Shown here in pieces: positions 16,680-25,189 of a stretch of 64,000 bases of DNA (within the stretch, counting starts at the first letter, position 1; the number at the start of each line of letters is the position of its first letter). The notes under the pieces were generated by a model, which worked only from the letters and a program-made list of their open reading frames with translations, did not search any database and was not told the DNA's origin. This DNA is from Fictibacillus enclensis (GTDB taxonomy: Bacteria > Bacillota > Bacilli > Bacillales > Fictibacillaceae): contig NZ_KQ758617.1 in NCBI RefSeq assembly GCF_001457035.1, forward strand, positions 248,001 through 312,000. Reading direction: 5' to 3'. A program made the position numbers and the translations under genes.

Positions 16680-17109
16680 GTGTTGAAACAAAATCTGAAT
16701 CTTTTTAAGGAAAAAGCCCTTGATTTTACTAGAGTGGGCATACAATTACCGACCCATCGCTCTCCGATAATCCCATTATTTATGTTAATGAAGGCTTCCT
16801 GTCCATGGCTGGTTGTGAGTATGAAGATGTGATCGGGAAAAATTGCCGCTTTCTTCAGGGGGAAGATATGGATAAAGATTCTGTCAGGGAAATAAAAAAA
16901 GCCTTGCAGGATAAGAAGTTCCATTAGATGATCACACTTCATCCCTGATTTTTCAACTGCATCATCTTCTTAAACTGCTTGGCACGGACCTTGTACTAAC
17001 CGGTATTTCTGCACAACTTGCCATGAAAGCAGGCACCAGCCATGAATTGTATTCCTTGAAAACCTATTTGTCGGTTCAAGAAGCCATTTACGGTTTGAGC
17101 AAAATATAA
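16680..17109 (+). pseudogene. Decayed blue-light photoreceptor gene (YtvA-type LOV-STAS)
   Basis: GGGAGAGG and GTG 16680 start a frame with LKQNLNLFKEKALDFTRVGI. A frameshift near 16745 is needed to continue into the LOV core: ITDPSLSDNPIIYVNEGF, then the flavin-binding GKNCRFLQGEDMD and IKKALQDKKFH, ending at TAG 16925-16927. The sequence then jumps to the end of a YtvA-like STAS domain in another frame: FQLHHLLKLLGTDLVLTG, AQLAMKAG and YSLKTYLSVQEAIYGLSKI, stopping at 17109. YtvA is about 260 residues, so roughly 100 central residues are deleted. YtvA normally feeds blue light signals to the stressosome. Confidence 0.85.
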
Positions 17110-17112
17110 AAA

Positions 17113-17150
17113 AACAGAGTGCCGGCATCCTGGCGCTCTGTTTTATTTTA
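17113..17150. terminator. Terminator between ytvA remnant and the minus-strand gene
   Basis: AACAGAG-GCC-loop-GGC-CTCTGTT with A and T runs on both sides. Confidence 0.8.
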
Positions 17151-17724
17151 TATACATCATACGGCTGGCAAGACTCATGCCTTTTGGATATTTGAAGCCA
17201 ATGATCATCCATAAACCGAAGAAAATGAAGCAGAAAAAAATGAATACAACGAGAAAAATATCCCATAAAAAATGATTTTGAGGCTTCTTGAACTTATATT
17301 CAATATGCCAATTTCCATCTCCGAGATTAAGAGTATTATCGACTTTTCCTTTTGCTTTTGAAAATACATAGATGGGAGAAGTGGTGCTTTCATCTCCTTT
17401 GACTGGTTTTTGTGAAAAAACAGCCAAATACTCCAGTCCTTCGATCTTTGAGGCAATGGACGAAATTTTTTCTTTGGCGGGTGAAGATAATGTTTTTGAA
17501 TCCTGCTGATCCAGTACTTTAAAAATTTCATTGGGATTGTGAGAAAATAGAGTGGTGCGTTTATAGTCCTGCCACATAAAAATGGCAAACACCAGAAAGC
17601 TTACACTCATAAACAGCAAGGTAGACCGGAGAAGCAAGCGGGTGGAACTAAGGGTTCCCCGTTTTTTTCGTTTTTTCTTTTTATACTCCGAAAGAAGGAT
17701 AACTTTTGGATGATCCCCCATCAT
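17143..17724 (-). CDS. Hypothetical protein with two membrane segments
   Basis: The 193-residue protein has a very basic N-terminal cytoplasmic part (YKKKKRKKRGT), a transmembrane helix at about 30-50 and an extracytoplasmic region of about 100 residues rich in Lys/Ser/Asp. A second helix lies at about 150-177 and the tail is basic. GGGAGGGG precedes the ATG pair. No known family is recognised. The two-helix layout with an external loop would suit a sensor or an envelope assembly factor, but nothing shows which. Confidence 0.65.
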   Translation of the reverse strand: MMGDHPKVILLSEYKKKKRKKRGTLSSTRLLLRSTLLFMSVSFLVFAIFMWQDYKRTTLFSHNPNEIFKVLDQQDSKTLSSPAKEKISSIASKIEGLEYLAVFSQKPVKGDESTTSPIYVFSKAKGKVDNTLNLGDGNWHIEYKFKKPQNHFLWDIFLVVFIFFCFIFFGLWMIIGFKYPKGMSLASRMMYIK

Positions 17725-17997
17725 TTTTCGTACCCCTCCCTTTAAACAAAGTGAATTATTGATATATTCTACAAAATTTGAAATAATCCTACGATTAGTT
17801 ACATGGTAATTAGGGTAAATATCTCATGGGACTATTGTTTGGTATCTGAGGATCAAAGCGTTCTAAAAAAAGCAGACGTGAACATATACCCAGGATAGTA
17901 CAATCTCTCTAGTACTTTTGTGGCTAGTATTTGAAGATTCAACACGTTACCATTTAATTAGTCAGAACTATCAAACATTAAAAAAGGGGGAAAAGCA

Positions 17998-18783
17998 GTG
18001 AAAAAGTTCTATTTGCCAATGTTGTTAATTGCTGCGATGATTTTGTCGATTGCCGGCTGCGGGTCCTCGACATCCACAACGAAGAGTGGGGATGAGGTGG
18101 AACTTAAAGAAGATGGCGTTTTTTCTTTTGTCGTCTCAGGCGAGTTCTATCCGTTCAGCTATTCAGACAAGAATGGTAAGCTTGATGGATTTGATGTTGC
18201 AGTTGGAAAGGCTCTTGCCAAGGAAATGGGATTGAAGGCAAAAGTGGACAAGCAGAAATTCCATGGAATTGTTACGGCGGTTAAGACCAACCGGTTTGAT
18301 GCAGCTGTTGCCAGCCATACTATTACTCCTGAACGAATGAAAGCGGTAAATTTCAGTACACCGTATTATTATTCCGGACCGGTTTTGTTTGTTCAAAAGG
18401 GCAGCGGCATTAAGAATGTAAACGACCTTAAAGGCAAGAATATCGCTGTAGCGAAAGGCTCTACATACGAAAGTGAAGCACAAAAATACTCCAAAGACAT
18501 ATCGGTATATGACAGCGATGTAACCGCATTGCGTGCCTTAAGTGAAAAGAAGCATGATGGTGTCATTACGGACTCCATTACCGGCAAACAGGCTATTGCA
18601 AAAGGCTTTAAAGTAGAGGAAGCAGAAACGCTTGGCACGAGCGAACAAGCGATTGCGGTATCAAAGAAAGACAAGCAGCTGTTAAAAGCGATCAACAAAG
18701 CGCTGGAACAATTAAGGAAAGACGGAACATTGAAAGAAATAAGCGAAAAATACCTGAAAACCGATATTACAAAAAAACCATAA
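17998..18783 (+). CDS. Polar amino acid ABC transporter, substrate-binding lipoprotein
   Basis: The 261-residue SBP_bac_3 protein starts at GTG with AAAGGGGGAAAAG upstream. The lipobox is IAGC (Cys20). The ligand pocket signatures are conserved: FYPFSYSDKNGKLDGFDVAVG, FDAAVASHTITPERMKAVNFS and LKGKNIAVAKGSTYESEA. It resembles cystine/glutamine-type binding proteins (TcyA family), but ligand specificity cannot be read from this. It heads a three-gene importer operon. The 270 bases before it hold no recognisable riboswitch or T-box. Confidence 0.85.
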   Translation: MKKFYLPMLLIAAMILSIAGCGSSTSTTKSGDEVELKEDGVFSFVVSGEFYPFSYSDKNGKLDGFDVAVGKALAKEMGLKAKVDKQKFHGIVTAVKTNRFDAAVASHTITPERMKAVNFSTPYYYSGPVLFVQKGSGIKNVNDLKGKNIAVAKGSTYESEAQKYSKDISVYDSDVTALRALSEKKHDGVITDSITGKQAIAKGFKVEEAETLGTSEQAIAVSKKDKQLLKAINKALEQLRKDGTLKEISEKYLKTDITKKP

Positions 18784-18792
18784 AAACGATGA

Positions 18793-18825
18793 AGAATGTG
18801 TGTTACACTGCACATTCTTTTCTTT
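18793..18825 (+). terminator. Intra-operon hairpin after the binding protein gene
   Basis: AGAATGTG-N10-CACATTCT followed by TTTCTTT. Placed between binding protein and permease, it probably attenuates or protects the 5' message so that the lipoprotein is made in excess. Confidence 0.65.
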
Positions 18826-18844
18826 CAAAAGGAGCTGAACCAAG

Positions 18845-19498
18845 ATTAGACATTTTTTCGAAGTATTTATCGACAGCTATCCGCTCTTTATGAAAGGATT
18901 GCTGCTTACCTTACAAATTACGGTGGTTTCCGTATTAATTGGTACGATAGTCGGATTGCTGTTTGCCTTTTTTAAGCTGTCAAACAGCAAAATTCTTAAC
19001 TGGATTGCCAACGTGTACATAGCGATTATCAGGGGTACGCCGTTGATCGTACAGATTTTCTTCTTTTATTTTGGTTTAGCAGAACTTGGAATTTCTTCTT
19101 ACTGGTGTGCAACACTGGGGTTGGCGCTGCATAACAGTGCCTACATCGCCGAGATTTTCAGGGGCTCCATCCAGTCCATTAATAAAGGACAGCTCGAAGC
19201 AGGACGGTCACTTGGCATGAGCACGGCACTTGCCATGAGGAGAATTGTGCTTCCTCAGGCATTCCGGCGCGCATTGCCTCCGCTTGGCAACCAGTTTATC
19301 ATCGGACTGAAGGATTCATCATTGGCCGCCTTTATTTCGTCTTCAGAATTGTTTAATGTGGCCACCACCCAGGGGTCAAGAACGTTTGAAGAAATGACGT
19401 ATCTTTTAATAGTGGCGATTTACTATCTGGTACTGGTATTGTTGTTCACCCTTTTGGTTAATAAACTGGAAGGGAAAATTTCCGGAGGAGACGAGTAG
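18845..19498 (+). CDS. Polar amino acid ABC transporter permease, probable AUU start
   Basis: This His/Glu/Gln/Arg-type permease has an EAA loop (LEAGRSLGMSTALAMRRIVLPQA-type) and about five membrane helices. The first ATG in frame is at 18890, but the family N-terminus is coded upstream (HFFEVFIDSYPLFMKGLLLT). There is no in-frame ATG, GTG or TTG between the stop at 18836-18838 and 18890. AAAGGAG at 18828-18834 points to ATT at 18845 as the start, giving 217 residues. ATG 18890 would remove part of the first helix and has no ribosome binding site. Confidence 0.8.
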   Translation: MRHFFEVFIDSYPLFMKGLLLTLQITVVSVLIGTIVGLLFAFFKLSNSKILNWIANVYIAIIRGTPLIVQIFFFYFGLAELGISSYWCATLGLALHNSAYIAEIFRGSIQSINKGQLEAGRSLGMSTALAMRRIVLPQAFRRALPPLGNQFIIGLKDSSLAAFISSSELFNVATTQGSRTFEEMTYLLIVAIYYLVLVLLFTLLVNKLEGKISGGDE

Positions 19499-19510
19499 GG
19501 GGGAACGAGT

Positions 19511-20251
19511 GTGGAACAGAGAAAAGTAATGATAAACGTTAACAACTTGAATAAGTCCTTTGGTGAACTGCATGTTCTAAAGGATGTGAATATCGAAGTT
19601 CATGAGCAGGATGTGGTGGTTTTAATTGGTGCCAGTGGTTCAGGTAAAAGCACATTGCTCCGCTGTTTAAACTATTTGGAGTACAAGGAGAGCGGCACGA
19701 TAACAATTGATGGCAAAGTAATTGAACCAGATCAAACGGATTTGAACAAAGTGCGTCAGGAAGTGGGAATGGTCTTTCAGCATTTTAACCTTTTCCCTCA
19801 TAAGACGGTATTGGAAAATGTAATTGAAGCCCCGGTAATGGTCAAAAAGATTCCAAAAGAAGAGGCGATCGAGGAAGGCAGAGCGCTTTTAAAGAAAGTG
19901 GGATTGGCGGACAAGGAACATGTTTATCCATCAAAGCTTTCCGGCGGCCAGAAACAAAGGGTGGCGATTGCAAGATCACTCGCCATGAAGCCAAAAATCA
20001 TGTTGTTTGATGAGCCGACTTCGGCCCTCGATCCCGAATTGGTTGGTGAAGTGCTGTCGACGATGAAGGATCTGGCGAAAGAAGGAATGACTATGCTCGT
20101 CGTAACACACGAAATGGGCTTTGCAAGAGAAGCGGCCGATACTGTGGTGTACATGCATGACGGCAAAATTGTAGAAAAGGGTACACCGAGCGATATTTTT
20201 TCTCAGCCGAAGCATCAGCGTACAAAAGATTTTCTTGGAACTATCCTGTAA
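19511..20251 (+). CDS. Polar amino acid ABC transporter ATP-binding protein
   Basis: The 246-residue GlnQ-type ATPase starts at GTG after a GGGGGG run. It has Walker [18 protein letters not shown]-loop [16 protein letters not shown], signature [17 protein letters not shown], Walker [15 protein letters not shown] and switch His in VVTHEMGFA. It completes the importer with the two genes before it and lies 12 bases after the permease. The substrate is probably a polar or sulfur amino acid. Confidence 0.9.
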   Translation: MEQRKVMINVNNLNKSFGELHVLKDVNIEVHEQDVVVLIGASGSGKSTLLRCLNYLEYKESGTITIDGKVIEPDQTDLNKVRQEVGMVFQHFNLFPHKTVLENVIEAPVMVKKIPKEEAIEEGRALLKKVGLADKEHVYPSKLSGGQKQRVAIARSLAMKPKIMLFDEPTSALDPELVGEVLSTMKDLAKEGMTMLVVTHEMGFAREAADTVVYMHDGKIVEKGTPSDIFSQPKHQRTKDFLGTIL

Positions 20252-20266
20252 ATAAAAGATAAGAAG

Positions 20267-20312
20267 GCCAGGCCCGTCTTTGAACCGATCAAAGAAAATG
20301 GCCTGGTTTTTT
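20267..20312. terminator. Terminator of the amino acid importer operon
   Basis: CCAGGCC-CTTTGA-loop-TCAAAG-GGCCTGG followed by TTTTTT. Confidence 0.8.
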
Positions 20313-20598
20313 ATGCGTTTTTTTTCAAATAGGAGTCAAAAACGAAGGGACCGAAGGGAAGGACCGAAGCAACAAGTGCTCCCATGACGAGAGGGAATGA
20401 CCAACGGTTTTTAAATGTGGCATAAGCCAGTGCGATCAGATAAAGAACAAAAAACAGCCCATGTAGAGAACCGGCAATGGTAACAGCCAGTGGAAGATCG
20501 GCAAAGTATTTGAGCGGCATGGCAATGGCAAGCAAAACAAGAAACGAGATGCCTTCAAGTGTTCCAATTAGGATAAAACGTTTGAGGGATGGATTCAT
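20311..20598 (-). CDS. DUF3817 family membrane protein
   Basis: The 95-residue protein has three hydrophobic segments (about 7-28, 37-60 and 68-88) and the family signature FILIGTLEGISFLVLL followed by MPLKYFADLPLAV and HGLFFVLYL. AGGAGGTTATCAGGT precedes the ATG. DUF3817 proteins are small inner membrane proteins of unknown function. It is monocistronic and convergent with the importer operon. Confidence 0.85.
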   Translation of the reverse strand: MNPSLKRFILIGTLEGISFLVLLAIAMPLKYFADLPLAVTIAGSLHGLFFVLYLIALAYATFKNRWSFPLVMGALVASVLPFGPFVFDSYLKKNA

Positions 20599-20694
20599 AC
20601 CTGATAACCTCCTGTATCTTATGTCCCTATTAATTTACCATAAGCAAAGGGATTATTGAGCAGGAAATTACAGAGAGTTGTGAATCCTTTTTGT

Positions 20695-21117
20695 CTATTT
20701 TTCTACTAGATACTCAGCTTCCAAATCTTTGTTCAGGTAGCGCGCCATGGCGGTTTTTGCACTTTTCAGTCCTGCTTTTTCATAAAACGGTTCATTACTC
20801 GTTGTGGAAATTAAATGCACGCAGGAAATGTCCTTAAGCTGATTAAGAAGGTCCTCCACAACGAGCTTCCCAACTCCCTTTCTTTGAAATTGCGGGTGAA
20901 TGATCACGTCATAAATGGCTGCATTGAACACGCCATCAGACAGTGCTCTCCCAAGGCCTGCAAGCTGGCTGCCAGCGTAGGCCGCAGCAACATGGCTGCT
21001 GTTGCTGTATATAGTTTGCAAAGCTATAAGGGTATGCCGGGTCCAGCCTACAGCGTGGTAGATGGACAATACCTCATTCCAATCTAGGCCTGTAATGTTT
21101 CTATCAATCTTGTACAC
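20695..21117 (-). CDS. GNAT family N-acetyltransferase
   Basis: The 140-residue protein has the acetyl-CoA loop QRKGVGKLVVEDLL, preceded by the beta-4 strand AAIYDVIIHPQF, and ends FYEKAGLKSAKTAMARYL as in YjcF/ElaA-like acetyltransferases. It starts at GTG with GGAGGAGGTACA just upstream. The substrate could be an amine, a small molecule or a protein N-terminus; none can be deduced. Confidence 0.85.
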   Translation of the reverse strand: MYKIDRNITGLDWNEVLSIYHAVGWTRHTLIALQTIYSNSSHVAAAYAGSQLAGLGRALSDGVFNAAIYDVIIHPQFQRKGVGKLVVEDLLNQLKDISCVHLISTTSNEPFYEKAGLKSAKTAMARYLNKDLEAEYLVEK

Positions 21118-21219
21118 TGTACCTCCTCCTGCTCTATATCATTTTTTTTATTTTAACTTCCATAGGCTGTTAATGACAGGAGAAAAAGCAGCCTGGAATG
21201 TAGTGCAGGCTGCTGGGTT

Positions 21220-22479
21220 CTAATATGAAAAGAGGCCGTCCAATGGTTTTAAAAGATCAGGTTGAAGTTTGAGAGAGGAGTGACTCTCCATCTCCTTCTC
21301 CATCTTTTTTAACAGGTCAGGATCGGCGAGCTGATCTTTGTTCGTGGAAGATAAGTGAAGGTTTTTTAATAGCTGGCTCTGAACAAGCTTAAGCTGTTTG
21401 GTCGCAGACTCATTAGTTGGACAGAGGCCAGTGAGCGGAATTTTTTCTTTTTGGGCCTCATCAATGAAGTTAAGACCAAGCATTTTCGGTACAGATCCAT
21501 TCAGTATCCCTGCCTTCTGGCAAAGCTGCTGTTTCGTTTGTTGTATGGTTTTCTTGACTTTTTTCTTCTCCTTTTTGGCAGTTTCCTTTGTTTTATCAAT
21601 GACTTTTGGCACTTTTGTAATTTCTTTTTTTACACCTTGTTTAACTGGATGGGTTACATGCTCCAGTGGTTTTTTTACGTGTTTTACCGGGTCGGACACA
21701 TCTTCCAATGGTTTTTTAACGTGCTTTACAATGTGTTCGGCATCAGGTTTCTCCTGCTTTTTGTCCGGTTTTTTCTCAGCCTTTTTTATAGGATCCTTTG
21801 ACAGCTTGGGAAGCGCTTTTTTTATCTCATCCGAAGGTGAAGCAGGCTTTTTAGGCGATTTTTCTTTGTCCTCTTTTTGGTCTTCGCAGGTCAGCGGGAG
21901 ATGGCCGTTCATGAGCTTATTGACGGCTTCTTTCATTTCCAATAAAGGAAGCGAGGCAAGGTCTTGAAGCACTTTCGGAGCAGCTGGCCGCTGTTGTCCA
22001 TGATTGCCTTTTACCGTAGTAAGCGTCAGTCTGTCCAATTCTCCTTTTGAGGCTTCCATTTTGTGTATGAGCATGGTTACCTTTTTAAGTCCTGGGTCGG
22101 GGATTGGTTTTCCTGCGGTCAGGCATGCTCCCTTTAGTGAAAATGCCGAAGCATCAGCGGTCATATTTGTCATATGAACAGGTCCGTGTGCCTGCATAAT
22201 TACAGTGACCGGCCCTTCATCGGTCGAAAGTACCTTTGTAAGCTTCATACCATACAGTGTGGCATTACGGTATTGAAAGCGGATCATGGGTTTTGATTTT
22301 GCTGATGACGTTTCTCCCATCACTACTTGAGGGAGCATGATTCCGCCCTCCACCCGATCTGCGCTGACCACAAACCCTTCGTCATTTTGCCCGCCTGCTG
22401 CCGCTTGTGCGTGATTTGGAACATAGAGCAAGGCCATAACAAGCAAACAGGTCAAGCCTTTTAATGCTCGCATCCTCAT
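21220..22479 (-). CDS. Secreted Lys-rich protein, third gene of a DUF6230/DUF6114 operon
   Basis: The 419-residue protein has a signal peptide (residues 1-26, ending HAQA-A). A beta-rich domain (about 30-165) contains EGFVVSADRVEGG and HGPVHMTNMTADAS. It aligns by eye with the product of 22899-23495 (VEFDHLEGNG, SKPVHISGLQQDAS). A long Lys/Pro/Asp-rich region (210-330) holds near-repeats HVKKPLEDVSDPVK and HVKKPLEHVTHPVK, then a C-terminal helical part with two Cys. Its ATG overlaps the preceding stop (22476-22479), so it is coupled. The basic repeats could bind wall polymers. The function is unknown. Confidence 0.7.
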   Translation of the reverse strand: MRMRALKGLTCLLVMALLYVPNHAQAAAGGQNDEGFVVSADRVEGGIMLPQVVMGETSSAKSKPMIRFQYRNATLYGMKLTKVLSTDEGPVTVIMQAHGPVHMTNMTADASAFSLKGACLTAGKPIPDPGLKKVTMLIHKMEASKGELDRLTLTTVKGNHGQQRPAAPKVLQDLASLPLLEMKEAVNKLMNGHLPLTCEDQKEDKEKSPKKPASPSDEIKKALPKLSKDPIKKAEKKPDKKQEKPDAEHIVKHVKKPLEDVSDPVKHVKKPLEHVTHPVKQGVKKEITKVPKVIDKTKETAKKEKKKVKKTIQQTKQQLCQKAGILNGSVPKMLGLNFIDEAQKEKIPLTGLCPTNESATKQLKLVQSQLLKNLHLSSTNKDQLADPDLLKKMEKEMESHSSLKLQPDLLKPLDGLFSY

Positions 22480-22880
22480 TTCGCTTCTACCAGTTCAGGA
22501 GACTTATAGCCGGTATAAGCATCACTTTGTTCATCATTCTTCTGAAGAGGGGCAGGAGGGTTCCAGGCAATCATCAGGGATCCCCCGGTAATACCAAGTA
22601 ATGTTCCGATGAGAAACCCACCCAGAGCTCCGATCACGGACAATATGGATAAAAAGATGGTTATAATCCCCAGCAGTTTGGAGAACTGGGGAAATATCAG
22701 TGCCATGACGCCGAGCAAAAGAATCATGCCGCCAAATAAAATGCCAATTACAGAGACGGTACCTGGCAGGAAAGCTTTCACAATAAGGTTCAAGGGCACC
22801 CACAGGATCAATGCCCCAGATATCAAGGTCAGCAGTGACCCGGTAAAAGGGCGTTCATGTTTCCATTGTCTAACTGACAT
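22476..22880 (-). CDS. DUF6114 family membrane protein
   Basis: The 134-residue protein opens with RQWKHERPFTGSLLTLISGA, then has four hydrophobic helices (about 15-35, 43-63, 66-84 and 88-108) and ends in a polar tail after IAWNPPAPLQ. This is the DUF6114 layout (WRxxRPFxG at the start, AWxPP at the end), which I know mainly from actinobacteria next to DUF6230 genes. AAGGAGG lies 9 bases upstream. It is second in the three-gene operon and probably anchors or exports the two secreted partners. Confidence 0.75.
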   Translation of the reverse strand: MSVRQWKHERPFTGSLLTLISGALILWVPLNLIVKAFLPGTVSVIGILFGGMILLLGVMALIFPQFSKLLGIITIFLSILSVIGALGGFLIGTLLGITGGSLMIAWNPPAPLQKNDEQSDAYTGYKSPELVEAK

Positions 22881-22898
22881 CTTTATTCCTCCTTGTTG

Positions 22899-23495
22899 TT
22901 AATTGGCTGGTTTGTTGATGCGTTCTACAGTAACTTTCATTCCGTTCATCACAACCTTCTCTTGGAAAAGGTAATGCGTTTTAATTTTTGCATGATTTAG
23001 CTCAATGGTTGAAGACATTTGCTGAAACTGTTTCTGCCAGTCACTGCTCTGTTTTTCTTTCAATGCAAGGTTACTGAACTTGGCATCCGCATTGATCACA
23101 GAAGCGTCCTGCTGCAGGCCGGAGATATGAACCGGTTTACTGGCGACAATTTTTACACGGATCCATTTGTCCCCGCTAATATTAAAATCTTTATACAGCT
23201 GCAGATGATCAATGGTTAAATCCTTAATCAGGTTGGTGCCCTGAGGAGTCGATTTCTCCTTGCTGGATTCACCCATTTTCGGGTAGAAGGTATAGCCGTT
23301 TCCTTCCAGGTGATCAAACTCAACATAGAAGTTACCTACTCCTGCCATCGGTATGGCGTAAGCAGTCCCGGATACTCCCATAAAGCTCAGCAGTGTGGCG
23401 AGTGCCACCATGCCTGATGCGAAAGCTTTCCAAAACACCCTTTTGTTCACGTTTCCTTTGTTGAGGGTTGTTTTCAATTCGACCGTTTTACCCAT
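22899..23495 (-). CDS. DUF6230-like secreted protein
   Basis: The 198-residue protein has a basic N-terminus, a hydrophobic segment FASGMVALATLLSFMGVSG and cleavage after TAYA (about residue 48). A beta-rich domain follows: NFYVEFDHLEGNGYTFYP, LIKDLTIDHLQLYKDF, WIRVKIVASKPVHISGL. This matches the DUF6230 proteins that neighbour DUF6114 in actinobacteria, often mislabelled cholesterol esterase. ATG 23495 follows GGGTGGGATATTG. It is the first gene of the operon. The related N-terminal domain in 21220-22479 makes the two secreted proteins paralogues. Confidence 0.7.
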   Translation of the reverse strand: MGKTVELKTTLNKGNVNKRVFWKAFASGMVALATLLSFMGVSGTAYAIPMAGVGNFYVEFDHLEGNGYTFYPKMGESSKEKSTPQGTNLIKDLTIDHLQLYKDFNISGDKWIRVKIVASKPVHISGLQQDASVINADAKFSNLALKEKQSSDWQKQFQQMSSTIELNHAKIKTHYLFQEKVVMNGMKVTVERINKPAN

Positions 23496-23520
23496 CAATA
23501 TCCCACCCTTTTTAATATGA

Positions 23521-23534
23521 TGAAAGCGCTTTAA
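23521..23534. promoter_or_regulatory. cre-like box before the DUF6230 operon
   Basis: TGAAAGCGCTTTAA fits the CcpA box TGWAANCGNTNWCA except for one base and contains the palindrome AAAGCGCTTT. It lies 26-39 bases before the DUF6230 start, so CcpA could repress the operon. Confidence 0.4.
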
Positions 23535-23563
23535 TAATGTAACTGTAAGGTTTGTTTAGTAAG

Positions 23564-23617
23564 TTGACAATTCCGATAAGTATCGTAATTAAGGGGATCA
23601 CCCCGACAATTGTCGGG
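23564..23617 (+). promoter_or_regulatory. Candidate promoter and palindromic operator of the LuxR gene
   Basis: TTGACA (23564-23569), 16 bases and TAATTA (23586-23591) form a possible promoter. The perfect 16-base palindrome CCCGACAATTGTCGGG (23602-23617) follows directly. A site just after the start point suggests repression, perhaps autoregulation. GACAATT also occurs within the -35 region. Confidence 0.5.
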
Positions 23618-23692
23618 TTAAATGGGCAGATATTGTAAAAAGATTTCGAAAACTATAAAGTGAATGTAAGCAGTGGGGAGGAGGGGCTGGAT

Positions 23693-25189
23693 ATGGACGA
23701 GCTTTTTTTAAATGGCATGGCATTATTGGCAAAGTATGGCGGAGATATATTAAACAACTGGAAAACGATAAAAAGTGAGCTATCCTCTCAGCATGAACAG
23801 GACCTCATTACGGAATTTGACGGAATGATGACCTACTCCTTTGAGGAACTGCTGAAAAAGAACGATTGTGAGCATATCAATCAGCTCATACTTGCCATGG
23901 TTTCGCAATGGAGAGACCACTATTCCATGGACGTTGACTACAGCCAGGTTATTTTTTTGCTGTCTGCCATTGAAAATATGATTCACCATATTCTTGAACA
24001 GGAAGAAAATCCAAGGATCATTGATCATCAGTCCATCCAGTATATTTTCAACAAGCTTTTAGACCATGTTCTGATTCCTTTGACATCGGAAACGAACGGG
24101 CATCAGTGGCTGGATACAATGATCACCTCTAACATTATCCCTCTTCATTGGGCTGCGCTGCTGAGAATTGAGGATTTCGAGTATAAATTAATCGAACTGA
24201 AAAGTGTGGATACCGGGCAGGACAATCAATCGCTCATAGAAATCTGCAAAACGATGTCCGCTCCCACATCCGAACAGCTGTCCCTTGCATTGTGCCGCCT
24301 GATGAATCCTGGTACGAAACAGCCGAGAGTCATTCCTGTTTCATTTGCCAAAGAAACCTTGCTGCTTTGTGTAAAATCAACCGATGCAGGAAGCATTTCT
24401 TCCCAGCGTATTGAATTGATTTCGAACATGTACAAAAAGCAGCTCAAGATGAATACACTTGTAAGTGAAAACGAATGGAAAGATGCTGCTCTGCTATATA
24501 CACTCCGATTGCTTATGGCACAAACCTGCACCGAAACACTTAAAACAGTTACGGATGGTTTTGTGGATTATTTAAAGTTTGAAAGAAGTGCCCTCTTTCT
24601 GTACTCCCCGCGGGTGGAGCGGGTTGTATTTGCGGCTCATCGCAACCTGGGACATAATATTCAGGAAATCCAAGTTGATTTTACTGAGGTTGCTTTTTTA
24701 AAGAATCATTTGCAGAAGATTCTTCAGTCCAAGCCCATTTATCTTGAGGATGCTTCCAAGCAGATTCCTAAAGGGCTGGCAGAGCAGTTTAAGGTGGCAT
24801 CGCTCATCGCCGTTCCGGTATTTACACCTCGAAAAGGGCGTTTTCTCGGGCTGGTATTGCTTGACTGTAACGGAGCGCACTTTGAGGAACCGACACCAAA
24901 CGAGCAGGCCATGCTCATGAAATTCGGTCAGTATGCAGGAGAGGCTCTTTATAAGCAATGGGGGACGGTTATTCAACTGCTTGACATGGATTCACCGATC
25001 TTGACGCCAAGAGAAAAAGAGGTGCTGAAGCTGATGGCACAGGGGGAAACCATTCAGCGGGCCGCTTCACTTCTTCATTTAAGCCATTACACTGTAAGGG
25101 ATTACGTAGCCGGTATCATAAAAAAATTAAAAGTGAAGAATCGGACAGAGGCTGTTGTGAAAGCCATTCGGATGAATTTTATCGAATAA
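23693..25189 (+). CDS. LuxR-family transcriptional regulator with GAF domain
   Basis: The protein is 498 residues from ATG 23693, chosen because GGGGAGGAGGGG lies just before it. The N-terminal 280 residues are helical and unrecognised. Residues about 285-420 resemble a GAF domain (FERSALFLYSPRVERVVFAAHRN-type strand, SLIAVPVFTPRKGRFLGLVLLD). The C-terminus is a LuxR helix-turn-helix: LTPREKEVLKLMAQG, then LSHYTVRDYVAGIIKKL. There is no receiver domain, so a ligand or a redox signal at the GAF domain is likely. It is divergent from the DUF6230 operon, which is a natural target. Confidence 0.8.
   Translation: MDELFLNGMALLAKYGGDILNNWKTIKSELSSQHEQDLITEFDGMMTYSFEELLKKNDCEHINQLILAMVSQWRDHYSMDVDYSQVIFLLSAIENMIHHILEQEENPRIIDHQSIQYIFNKLLDHVLIPLTSETNGHQWLDTMITSNIIPLHWAALLRIEDFEYKLIELKSVDTGQDNQSLIEICKTMSAPTSEQLSLALCRLMNPGTKQPRVIPVSFAKETLLLCVKSTDAGSISSQRIELISNMYKKQLKMNTLVSENEWKDAALLYTLRLLMAQTCTETLKTVTDGFVDYLKFERSALFLYSPRVERVVFAAHRNLGHNIQEIQVDFTEVAFLKNHLQKILQSKPIYLEDASKQIPKGLAEQFKVASLIAVPVFTPRKGRFLGLVLLDCNGAHFEEPTPNEQAMLMKFGQYAGEALYKQWGTVIQLLDMDSPILTPREKEVLKLMAQGETIQRAASLLHLSHYTVRDYVAGIIKKLKVKNRTEAVVKAIRMNFIE

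Noticed and set aside
21398-21967. 189-codon frame opposite the Lys-rich secreted protein
   Set aside because: Low-complexity shadow (Phe/Ser/Cys) of the Lys-rich repeats; no ribosome binding site.
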